Assembly (NCBI GenBank): GCA_049889915.1
Contig: JBMHCM010000044.1
Location: 1 to 7,796 of the forward strand
Direction of reading: 5' to 3'
DNA from: UBA8337 sp049889915
GTDB taxonomy: Bacteria > Pseudomonadota > Alphaproteobacteria > RS24
DNA length: 7,796 bases
The position numbers and the translations under genes are program-made. The stretch's first letter is position 1. Each line of letters starts with the position of its first letter. The notes below the pieces were generated by a model. The model saw nothing but the letters and a program-made list of their open reading frames with translations, made no database searches and was not told where the DNA came from. Positions 1 through 5,947 of this stretch are shown piece after piece.

Positions 1-28
1 GCGGCCCGACGGGTCGCCCTTTTCTTTT
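1..28 (+). terminator. Rho-independent terminator of an upstream gene, at the window edge
   Basis: Bases 1-7 pair with 11-17 (GCGGCCC with GGGTCGC, one G-T wobble) around the 3-base loop GAC. Two Cs and the T-tract TTTTCTTTT at 20-28 follow. This is the classic layout of an intrinsic terminator. The stem may extend left of the window, and the gene it serves is not visible. It separates the following operon from whatever lies upstream. Confidence 0.7.
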
Positions 29-51
29 GCCACCCATCTTTTTCCGCTTTC

Positions 52-80
52 TTGTTGTCAGCCGTCAGCGCCATGTTAAT
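52..80 (+). promoter_or_regulatory. Weak candidate promoter for the lipid-type operon
   Basis: Between the upstream terminator and the first gene there are about 85 bases, where a promoter would be expected. The best sigma70-like pair I see is TTGTTG at 52-57 and GTTAAT at 75-80, with a 17-base spacer. Overlapping TTGTCA at 55-60 is a better -35 box but has poorer spacing. Neither box is close to consensus, so this is only a candidate. No operator-like dyad is evident here. Confidence 0.25.
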
Positions 81-115
81 CTTTGCGCGGGAGATTATTC
101 AGCTGGGAGGCTTGC

Positions 116-907
116 ATGAGCGCATTACCCGATTGCGTTGAGATTACCCGCGACGGCACGGTGGCCACTGTCACCTTACGGCGCGGCCCCGCTATTGGCG
201 GTGGCATGAACCCGCTTTCCGCCGAAGCGATGGCGGGCTTGCGCGATGCAGCGCGACTGTTGAAAGACGACACATCAGTGCATTGCGTTATTTTATACGG
301 CGATCCGGTGTTTTCCATCGGCGCCGATTTAAAAGACCCCGACATGCACACACATGATTTGCCGCCGCTGGAACAGCGGCAAAAATTGCTGCTCGGCCCC
401 GATATGTGCGCCGCCTGGGAGGCCTTGGAACAGGTCACCATTTGCGCCATGGAGCGGTTTTGTATTGGCGGTGGCCTGGCCTTGGCGGCGGCCTACGATT
501 GGCGCATTGCCTCCAATGATTGCGACATCCGCCTGCCGGAAGTGCCGCTCGGCATCAATATGAGCTGGCAGGCCAATCCGCGCCTCACCGTGCTCATCGG
601 TCCGGCGCGTGCCAAACAGCTGGTCATATTGGGCGACAGCGTGCCGGCCGATAATGCCTTGGCGTGGGGGCTGGTCGATGCCGTCACCGCCTCGGGCGAC
701 AGTTTAAGTGAAGCCCAACGTTGGGCCGCCAAAGTGGCTGCCCTGCCGCCCATACCGGTGCGGATGAGCAAACAGGCTATTAATGTGCAGGCCAATGCGC
801 TTAATCATCTGGCGAGCTTTATGGACCGCGAGCAATATGCGTTGCTGACCGGCTCGGAAGAAAACAAAGCGGCGGTGCGCGCCGTGCTGAAAAAATCAAA
901 ATCGTAA
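116..907 (+). CDS. Enoyl-CoA hydratase/isomerase (crotonase) family protein, single-Glu type
   Basis: A 263-residue protein of normal crotonase length, expected to act on an acyl-CoA thioester in the cytoplasm. Both oxyanion-hole segments are visible: FSIGADL in the first half, and CIGGGLALA around residues 116-124 followed by YDWRIAS. The second catalytic Glu of crotonases (Glu164 in rat mitochondrial hydratase) is present as E142 in LPEVPLG. The first (Glu144) is replaced by A122, exactly 20 residues earlier. Hydratases usually need both, so a double-bond isomerase or another crotonase reaction is more likely than simple hydration; that is inference. The ATG at 116 is chosen because GGGAGG (105-110) lies just before it. 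An in-frame TTG at 83 has no such site. It is the first gene of the operon, with the SDR gene 14 bases downstream. Confidence 0.9.
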   Translation: MSALPDCVEITRDGTVATVTLRRGPAIGGGMNPLSAEAMAGLRDAARLLKDDTSVHCVILYGDPVFSIGADLKDPDMHTHDLPPLEQRQKLLLGPDMCAAWEALEQVTICAMERFCIGGGLALAAAYDWRIASNDCDIRLPEVPLGINMSWQANPRLTVLIGPARAKQLVILGDSVPADNALAWGLVDAVTASGDSLSEAQRWAAKVAALPPIPVRMSKQAINVQANALNHLASFMDREQYALLTGSEENKAAVRAVLKKSKS

Positions 908-921
908 AGCAGGAGTAGACG

Positions 922-1689
922 ATGCGGGTAGCAGGAAAAATGGCATTCATCACCGGCGGGGCACAAGGCTTGGGCCGTGCCTCAGCCCTTATGCTGGCCA
1001 AAGAAGGGGCCAGAGTGGCGGTCAGCGATATTAATGCCGAAGGCGCCAAAGCGGTGGCCGATGAGGTCAATGCGTTATATCCCGGCCAAGCCTTTGCCTA
1101 TCACCTCGATGTTACCAATGAAGAAAATTGGCAGGCGGCGCTGGCTGCCGCGCATGAGGATATGGGCGGGCTCAACGTGCTGCTCAATAATGCCGGTATT
1201 GGCGGCGGCACAACGGTAGAGGACACTGATTTCGAAACCTGGAAACGGGTGCATGCGGTCGACACGGATAGCGTGTTTCTGGGCTGTAAATATGCCATCC
1301 CGCTTATGGTGCCGCATGCGCCGGGTTCGATTATCAATATCTCGTCAATCGCCGGTCTGATTGCCGGTCACAATATGGCGGCTTATAATTCGGCCAAAGC
1401 CGGGGTTTGGCTGCTGTCAAAATCGGTGGCGCTGCATTGTGCTAATCGCGGCTATAAAATTCGCTCCAATTCCATTCATCCGACCTTTATCGACACGCCG
1501 ATTTTGGACGGCATGGCCGGCGCCATGAGCCGCGATGAGTTGAAAACAAAATTGGCCCGACAAGTACCATTGGGCGAGGTCGGTGACCCGGATGATGTCG
1601 CGCATGCAGTGGTCTATCTGGCCAGCGATGAAAGCAAGTTTATGACCGGGGCCGAGTTGAAATTGGATGGCGGCATTTCCGCCATGTAG
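922..1689 (+). CDS. Short-chain dehydrogenase/reductase, 3beta/17beta-hydroxysteroid dehydrogenase-like
   Basis: A 255-residue classical SDR that should interconvert a secondary alcohol and a ketone with NAD(H). The cofactor motif TGGAQGLG spans residues 11-18. D36 at the end of beta-2 indicates NAD rather than NADP, and NNAG is at 89-92. Catalytic S142, Y155 and K159 (YNSAK) are present. The Asn that usually completes the tetrad (VN before the VFLG stretch) is read here as D114. The second half, with the GYKIR-NSIHP region and an ASDES...MTGAEL..DGG ending, resembles Comamonas testosteroni 3beta/17beta-hydroxysteroid dehydrogenase as I remember it, so a steroid, terpenoid or alicyclic alcohol is a reasonable substrate guess. 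AGGAG at 911-915 precedes the ATG. A role as a 3-hydroxyacyl-CoA dehydrogenase is an alternative. Confidence 0.92.
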   Translation: MRVAGKMAFITGGAQGLGRASALMLAKEGARVAVSDINAEGAKAVADEVNALYPGQAFAYHLDVTNEENWQAALAAAHEDMGGLNVLLNNAGIGGGTTVEDTDFETWKRVHAVDTDSVFLGCKYAIPLMVPHAPGSIINISSIAGLIAGHNMAAYNSAKAGVWLLSKSVALHCANRGYKIRSNSIHPTFIDTPILDGMAGAMSRDELKTKLARQVPLGEVGDPDDVAHAVVYLASDESKFMTGAELKLDGGISAM

Positions 1690-1692
1690 CCA

Positions 1693-1718
1693 AAGCTTGG
1701 CCACATGCGGGCAAGCTT
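1693..1718. repeat. Short inverted repeat (AAGCTTG / CAAGCTT) before the DUF gene
   Basis: The largest gap inside the operon (42 bases) holds AAGCTTG at 1693-1699 and its exact reverse complement CAAGCTT at 1712-1718, with a 12-base loop. No T-tract follows, so it does not look like an intrinsic terminator. It could be an RNA-processing or stability hairpin just before the GGGAGG ribosome site at 1721-1726, or chance. Confidence 0.35.
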
Positions 1719-1731
1719 GTGGGAGGACACC

Positions 1732-2832
1732 ATGCTGACACATGCTGATGATTACCCGTTGCACCAAACGCCGGAGCCGATGGCCTTTGCCGGCAGTGAC
1801 CGCAATTTTTATGACCGCTTTTTCTTCAATGGCTACAGCGCTGACGGTTCCTTGTTTTTCGCCTGCGCGCTGGGTGTTTATCCGCAGCTGAACATTATCG
1901 ATGCCAGTTTTTCCCTATTGGTCGATGGGCGGCAAAGCAATTTGCGTTGCTCTAAAGAAATGCAGGGCGACCGGCTGGCGTTAACGCTTGGGCCGTTGAG
2001 CCTGCAGATTATCCGGCCGTTTGAGGAAACCCGTATCGTCATCAGCGATAATGATAGCGGCCTGACCGCTGACATTATCGCAACGGGTCGGCATTTTCCG
2101 ATTGAGGAGCCGCGCTTCACCCGTCGCCAAGGCACGCGCATGATGATGGATGTGACCCGCGCTACGCAAAATATTGAGTGGCAGGGGCAGATTAGACGCG
2201 GCGGCGCATGCTATGACGTTGCCGGTTGCCGTGGCACGCGCGACCGCAGCTGGGGCATCAGGCAAGTCGGCGCCGCCGAAAGCCAGCCGCCGGCGCCTGC
2301 CGTCAGCCCACAATTTTATTGGCTGTGGACGCCGGTTAATTTCGAGACAGCTGCTTTTTTCTGCCACAGCAATGATGATGGCGACGGCGTGCCGTGGAAC
2401 CGCAAAGCGGTGTTTCACGATATGGCGGCGGATCGCAAAACCGAATGGGGGCGGCTCGACTTCACCACCGGCTATCATGACGGCACCCGACGGGTGAGGG
2501 ATTTGCGCGTTGAGGCGGAGGGCTTGCGCGCCGATTATACGCTTCTAGGCCAACCCTTTTACATGCAGGGTCTGGGCTATATTCACCCGCAATTCAACCA
2601 TGGCACGCATCACGGGCCGCTGCATGTGGCGCATGATGAAATCGCCTTGGACGAGGCGGAAGCGGCTTTGCGCAGCGGTAAAATGGAAAATTTGCATATC
2701 CAGCATTTGGCCCGCATTGCGCTTGAGGTGAACGGTCAATCGCATGAGGGGCTGGGGGTCATTGAACAATTATTCATCGGCCCGCATGCGCCGAGCGGGT
2801 TTACCGATTTGCTTGACCGGATTGTGGGTTAG
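1732..2832 (+). CDS. DUF7065/DUF7064-like protein, possible AttH/CrtC-type lipocalin-like fold
   Basis: A 366-residue protein with no signal peptide and no clear membrane segment. Recognisable marks are an N-terminal NFYDRFFFNGY segment followed by LGVYPQ, a central RDRSWGIR (residues 170-177), an aromatic FYWLWTP block (from 195), and a C-terminal YIHPQFNHGTHHG stretch (283-295). A G-x-x-D-x-SWG signature and a late Y-x-HP-x-x-x-HG signature are what I recall from the DUF7065/DUF7064 proteins and the related AttH/hydroxyneurosporene-synthase (CrtC) beta-barrel group. Members of these DUFs often sit beside APH-like kinases, as here. No catalytic function is established to my knowledge; binding or hydration of a hydrophobic, isoprenoid-like ligand is a guess. 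The ATG at 1732 has GGGAGG at 1721-1726, whereas an in-frame ATG at 1705 has no ribosome site. The kinase gene starts 3 bases after the stop. Confidence 0.7.
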   Translation: MLTHADDYPLHQTPEPMAFAGSDRNFYDRFFFNGYSADGSLFFACALGVYPQLNIIDASFSLLVDGRQSNLRCSKEMQGDRLALTLGPLSLQIIRPFEETRIVISDNDSGLTADIIATGRHFPIEEPRFTRRQGTRMMMDVTRATQNIEWQGQIRRGGACYDVAGCRGTRDRSWGIRQVGAAESQPPAPAVSPQFYWLWTPVNFETAAFFCHSNDDGDGVPWNRKAVFHDMAADRKTEWGRLDFTTGYHDGTRRVRDLRVEAEGLRADYTLLGQPFYMQGLGYIHPQFNHGTHHGPLHVAHDEIALDEAEAALRSGKMENLHIQHLARIALEVNGQSHEGLGVIEQLFIGPHAPSGFTDLLDRIVG

Positions 2833-2835
2833 GCC

Positions 2836-3891
2836 ATGGCACTGCGCGATACACCCGATGCGTTTGATAAGGCTTTTCTGGCCGCCCTGTTCGACCGCGA
2901 CGAAGGCGCCTTGCGTGGGTTTGGTGTGGAGCCGGTCGGCACCGGTCAGGTTGGTGACAGTTTTCGCATCAGCCTTGATTGGGTTGAGGCGCCTGACGGG
3001 CCGGCCTCGCTGGTCGCCAAATGTCCGGCGGCGGATATGACCAGCCGCGAGACGGCGCGTAATTTGCATTTATATGAGATTGAAACGCAATTTTATGCGC
3101 ATTTCGGCAAAAGCTGTGGGGCGCGTGTGCCGCAAACCTATGCGGTCGATTATGACGCGCAGACCGGCGATGGCGTGCTTTTGTTTGAGGATATGGCCCC
3201 GGCCAAACAGATCGCGCAAATGGATGGCTGTAGTGTCAGCGAGGTTAAGCTCATTTTGGATGAAGCGGCGCGCCTGCATCAAAGCCATTGGAATGATCCG
3301 GTGCTGGAGCAAACCCCTTGGCTGACCTATGGCCAGCAAGAAGAGCGGCGAGCCTTTTTGATCGGCGTTCTGCCGGCGCTGTATCCTGACTGGCAGGCCC
3401 GCTACCAAGACCGCCTGTCAGACGATATTTTGCAGATGGGGGCGGCACTGGTTGAGCGCTTTGAGGCATATAGCGCGCCGCGCCCCGGCCCCAAGGTTTT
3501 GACGCATGGCGATATGCGGCTGGACAATATGTTGTTCACCGACACGCAAGGCCGCGCCGTGCTGCTTGATTGGCAGACCGCCTCGTGCGCCAATCCAATG
3601 GGTGATATTGCCTATGCAGTTTCGACCAGCCTGGCCGACCCCAAGCAACGCGCCGACGCGGAAGAGGCGTTGGTGGTGCACTATCACGCCGCTTTGGGGG
3701 CATGTGTCGGCGATTATGATGTGGCCGCCGCTTGGGCTGATTATCGCCGCGCTTCTTTTGCCGGTTTCATCATGGCGGTGTTTTCCGCCATGATGGTGGA
3801 ACGCACTGAACGCGGTGATGAAATGTTTGCCGTTATGGCCGAACGCTCGGCGTGGCAGGCCTTGCATCTTGATGCGCTGTCTTTGATATAG
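2836..3891 (+). CDS. APH/EcKL-family phosphotransferase (small-molecule kinase)
   Basis: A 351-residue protein kinase-like enzyme of the aminoglycoside phosphotransferase/ecdysteroid-kinase-like group, which transfers ATP phosphate to a small-molecule hydroxyl. The nucleotide loop is around residues 35-44 (TGQVGDSFRI), the ATP-binding Lys is K62 (LVAK), the helix-C Glu is probably E83, and the hinge is LLFEDM at 115-120. The catalytic loop HGDMRLDN spans 224-231 with base D226 and N231. The metal-binding Asp is D245 in LLDWQT. All key residues are present, so it should be active. The following GDIAYAVSTSL stretch is typical of bacterial relatives annotated as phosphotransferases. The start lies 3 bases after the preceding stop with only a weak ribosome site, which suggests translational coupling. 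Antibiotic resistance is unlikely given the lipid-type context; a hydroxylated pathway intermediate is the better guess. Confidence 0.88.
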   Translation: MALRDTPDAFDKAFLAALFDRDEGALRGFGVEPVGTGQVGDSFRISLDWVEAPDGPASLVAKCPAADMTSRETARNLHLYEIETQFYAHFGKSCGARVPQTYAVDYDAQTGDGVLLFEDMAPAKQIAQMDGCSVSEVKLILDEAARLHQSHWNDPVLEQTPWLTYGQQEERRAFLIGVLPALYPDWQARYQDRLSDDILQMGAALVERFEAYSAPRPGPKVLTHGDMRLDNMLFTDTQGRAVLLDWQTASCANPMGDIAYAVSTSLADPKQRADAEEALVVHYHAALGACVGDYDVAAAWADYRRASFAGFIMAVFSAMMVERTERGDEMFAVMAERSAWQALHLDALSLI

Positions 3892-3905
3892 ATGAGGGAA
3901 AGACG

Positions 3906-4754
3906 ATGACCGATATTTCTTATAGCTGTTTTGATGTGACGCTTGACGGGGCCATCGCCCACTTGGTGATGAGCCGTCCGGAAAAACGCAATAATATGAA
4001 CCGCGCCTTTTGGGATGAGCTGCCGGATGTGATTGAGCGCCTCGACGCGGATGCGCAAGCCCGTGTCATCGTTATCTCTTCTACCGGGCCGCATTTTTGC
4101 GGCGGCATTGATGTCTCCATGTTCGCGCCCGACCCGCAGGCCCCGCAGCCGACCAAGCACAGCAAAAAGCAGCGACCATTGACCTTTTTGGATACCGCCA
4201 AGCGCATGCAACATAGTTTCACCAGTCTTGAAAATTGCCGCCTGCCGGTGCTGATTGCCGTACAAGGCGGCTGTATTGGCGGCGGTGTCGATATGGTGAC
4301 GGCGGCTGATATGCGCTATGCGACCAAGGATGCGTTTTTTACCATTTACGAAACCAAGATTGGCATGACGGCCGATGTCGGCACATTTCCGCGTATCGTC
4401 AAGTTGATGCCGGAGGGGATTGTCCGTGAGCTGGCCTATACGGGCGGCCGCCTCAGTGCTGAGGACGCATTGCGTTATGGTCTGGTCAATCGGCTGTATG
4501 ACACGCATGAAGATATGCTGGCCGGCGTGATGGCCATAGCGGAAGAGATTGCCGCCAATGCGCCGCTGGCCGTGCATGGCTGCAAGCGCGCCATCACCCA
4601 TGCGCGCGACCATACCACGCAAGAGACGCTGGATTGGATTGCGCTGTGGAATGCCTCCATGATGCATGTCGATGAAATCGGCGAAGCCATGCAGGCGCGC
4701 AGCGAGGAGCGGGCGGCTGATTTTGCTGATTTACCGCCGCGCAAAATCGGGTAA
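3906..4754 (+). CDS. Delta3,5-delta2,4-dienoyl-CoA isomerase-like crotonase
   Basis: A 282-residue crotonase-family protein. The first oxyanion segment is HFCGGIDVSMF and the second is GGCIGGGVD (residues 121-129). The three acidic residues of rat ECH1 dienoyl-CoA isomerase (Asp176, Glu196, Asp204) are matched by D129, E149 and D157 with identical spacings of 20 and 8. The neighbouring TADVGTFPR segment mirrors the ECH1 sequence. It should therefore shift 3,5-dienoyl-CoA to 2,4-dienoyl-CoA, a step needed when double bonds start at odd positions. The ATG at 3906 has GAGGGAA at 3894-3900. No 2,4-dienoyl-CoA reductase gene, the usual next enzyme, is seen in the window. It lies 14 bases after the kinase and 9 before the acyltransferase, in the same operon. 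Confidence 0.9.
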   Translation: MTDISYSCFDVTLDGAIAHLVMSRPEKRNNMNRAFWDELPDVIERLDADAQARVIVISSTGPHFCGGIDVSMFAPDPQAPQPTKHSKKQRPLTFLDTAKRMQHSFTSLENCRLPVLIAVQGGCIGGGVDMVTAADMRYATKDAFFTIYETKIGMTADVGTFPRIVKLMPEGIVRELAYTGGRLSAEDALRYGLVNRLYDTHEDMLAGVMAIAEEIAANAPLAVHGCKRAITHARDHTTQETLDWIALWNASMMHVDEIGEAMQARSEERAADFADLPPRKIG

Positions 4755-4763
4755 AACAGCGCC

Positions 4764-5396
4764 ATGACGATATTTACCACGCCGATTGTGCGGCCCTTTT
4801 TTAAGTTTATCTCTTGGTTGGTTTTGCTGGTCTGGGGCTGGCGGCCGAAAACCCCGCCGCCGCCCGGCTTGCCGAAATGCGTGTTGATTGTTGCCCCGCA
4901 TACCAGCTATTGGGATTTCGCGCTGTTTCTGCCGATTTGCTTCACGCTCGGCCTGAAATTGCGGGTGCTGATTAAGCACACTTTATTTTGGCCGCCTTTG
5001 GGGTGGTTTTTGCGCTATTGCGGCGGCATTCCGGTCGATCGCCGGTCGGCGAAAAACTATGTCAAAGAGCTGGCGGCTGAGTTTGAAAAGCGTGAGTTTT
5101 TTCACCTTTTGGTGACGCCGGAGGGCACGCGTAGCCCACGCACCCATTGGAAAACCGGCTTTTATCATATTGCCATTGCGGCCAATGTGCCGATTCTGAT
5201 GGCTGCTGTCGATGAGAAAACCAAATTTGTCGGCGTTGAGCGCATTCTTTATCCAAGCGGCGACTTAGACGCCGATATGGCAGAAATTTACGCTTTTTAC
5301 GACCAGTTTGGCGGGTTGAAGCCGTCGAATTATGCCTCACCCAATCGGCCGGGGCCGGATGCGGCGGATGCGACAAAGAAAAAACGAAAAAAATAA
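4764..5396 (+). CDS. PlsC-type 1-acylglycerol-3-phosphate acyltransferase-like protein
   Basis: A 210-residue member of the lysophospholipid acyltransferase family, which transfers acyl chains to glycerophospholipid or related acceptors at the inner membrane. The catalytic HxxxxD box is HTSYWD at 46-51, the GGIPVDRR block is at 87-94, and the acceptor-binding TPEGTRS is at 118-124. One hydrophobic segment (about residues 8-28) probably anchors it. The C-terminus ends in a basic run, KKKRKK, encoded by A-rich DNA that also serves the convergent terminator. There is no strong ribosome site; the start lies 9 bases after the dienoyl-CoA isomerase stop, so coupling is likely. It is shorter than many PlsC proteins, and the exact acceptor is unknown. 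It is the last gene of the operon. Confidence 0.88.
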   Translation: MTIFTTPIVRPFFKFISWLVLLVWGWRPKTPPPPGLPKCVLIVAPHTSYWDFALFLPICFTLGLKLRVLIKHTLFWPPLGWFLRYCGGIPVDRRSAKNYVKELAAEFEKREFFHLLVTPEGTRSPRTHWKTGFYHIAIAANVPILMAAVDEKTKFVGVERILYPSGDLDADMAEIYAFYDQFGGLKPSNYASPNRPGPDAADATKKKRKK

Positions 5397-5429
5397 ACCG
5401 TCCGAAGCCCGGTTTATCGGTTTTGTTTT
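5381..5429. terminator. Bidirectional rho-independent terminator between convergent genes
   Basis: ATAAACCG (5393-5400) pairs perfectly with CGGTTTAT (5410-5417) around a 9-base loop. On the plus strand TTTTGTTTT follows at 5421-5429. On the minus strand the stem is followed at once by six Us, then CG and four more Us (complement of 5392-5381). It can therefore end both the acyltransferase operon and the VOC gene, and the minus-strand version looks stronger. The acyltransferase TAA (5394-5396) lies inside the stem. Confidence 0.8.
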
Positions 5430-5453
5430 GGGTCGGTTTAACCGTCTTCCGGC

Positions 5454-5828
5454 TTAGCCGCCCATTTTATAAAAGCACAGCTTATTGCCGTCCGGGTCGC
5501 GCACATAAGCGCCGTAAAACACGCCCGGCACGCGTTCGCCGGGTTCACCATCATCCGTGGCGCCCAGTTCCAGTGCTTTGGCGTGCATGGCATCAATTTT
5601 GTCATTATCGCCGCAATTCAAGGCCACCATTGTGCCATTGCCGGCGGTTGCGGCTTGCTCGTCATACGGGCCGCCGACCACGACAAACGGGCCGGTCGGC
5701 GTGCTGCCGTAAAAATACAAACGGCCATTATCAAATAATTCCTGCATGCCCAATTCGCCCAGTAGCGCGCCGTAAAACGCCCGTGCCTGCTCGATATTAT
5801 TGGTCCCTAAAGTAACATAACCCAGCAT
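5454..5828 (-). CDS. VOC (glyoxalase/bleomycin-resistance fold) family protein
   Basis: A 124-residue single VOC module with two beta-alpha-beta-beta-beta halves: MLGYVTLGT-N-IEQARAFY at the start and RDPDGNKLCFY near the end (110-120). This is the common proteobacterial form with the mid-protein NGTMVAL and ELGATDDG stretches, often labelled glyoxalase or lactoylglutathione lyase-like. The usual metal ligands are not where expected: Y4 sits where the first-strand His normally is, and C118 where the Glu after DPDGN normally is. A true glyoxalase I activity is therefore doubtful and the substrate is unknown. The ATG at 5828 is chosen because GGGAGG (plus-strand 5834-5839) lies 5 bases upstream of it. 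A longer frame from 5891 adds 21 residues that do not match the fold. It converges on the lipid operon and diverges from the HD-domain gene. Confidence 0.88.
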   Translation of the reverse strand: MLGYVTLGTNNIEQARAFYGALLGELGMQELFDNGRLYFYGSTPTGPFVVVGGPYDEQAATAGNGTMVALNCGDNDKIDAMHAKALELGATDDGEPGERVPGVFYGAYVRDPDGNKLCFYKMGG

Positions 5829-5947
5829 ATTGACCTCCCTTATGCGGTGTGTGACTGCCAGTAAGACTAGCGCGACGTGGTGAAAAGGCAATTGCCAAAA
5901 GCCCCCTTTTTGAGGCAGAATTTTACCAATCGAAAGGGGAGACGAAA
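5829..5947. promoter_or_regulatory. Divergent intergenic region with a 10-base palindrome
   Basis: These 119 bases must carry the promoters of both the VOC gene (minus) and the HD gene (plus). A perfect palindrome, GGCAATTGCC, lies at 5887-5896 near the middle, flanked by AAAA on both sides, which would suit a small dimeric repressor. I found only poor promoter matches; for the VOC gene the best is TTGCCT and TAGTCT on the minus strand with a 16-base spacer. The HD gene has the ribosome site AGGGGAG at 5935-5941. The regulatory role is inferred. Confidence 0.4.

Noticed and set aside
83..115. Upstream TTG start for the first crotonase
   Set aside because: It adds 11 residues unlike the family and has no ribosome site, while the ATG at 116 has GGGAGG close before it.
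1705..1731. Upstream ATG start for the DUF7064/7065-like protein
   Set aside because: No ribosome site precedes it and it falls inside the loop of an inverted repeat; the ATG at 1732 has a strong GGGAGG.
2836..3891. Aminoglycoside-resistance gene
   Set aside because: The kinase motifs are shared by many small-molecule kinases, and the operon context is lipid-type metabolism with no mobile element.
3741..4667. A 308-codon open frame on the minus strand opposite the dienoyl-CoA isomerase and the kinase end
   Set aside because: The plus strand carries well-supported enzymes with intact motifs; the antisense frame has no recognisable motif and follows from GC-biased codon use.
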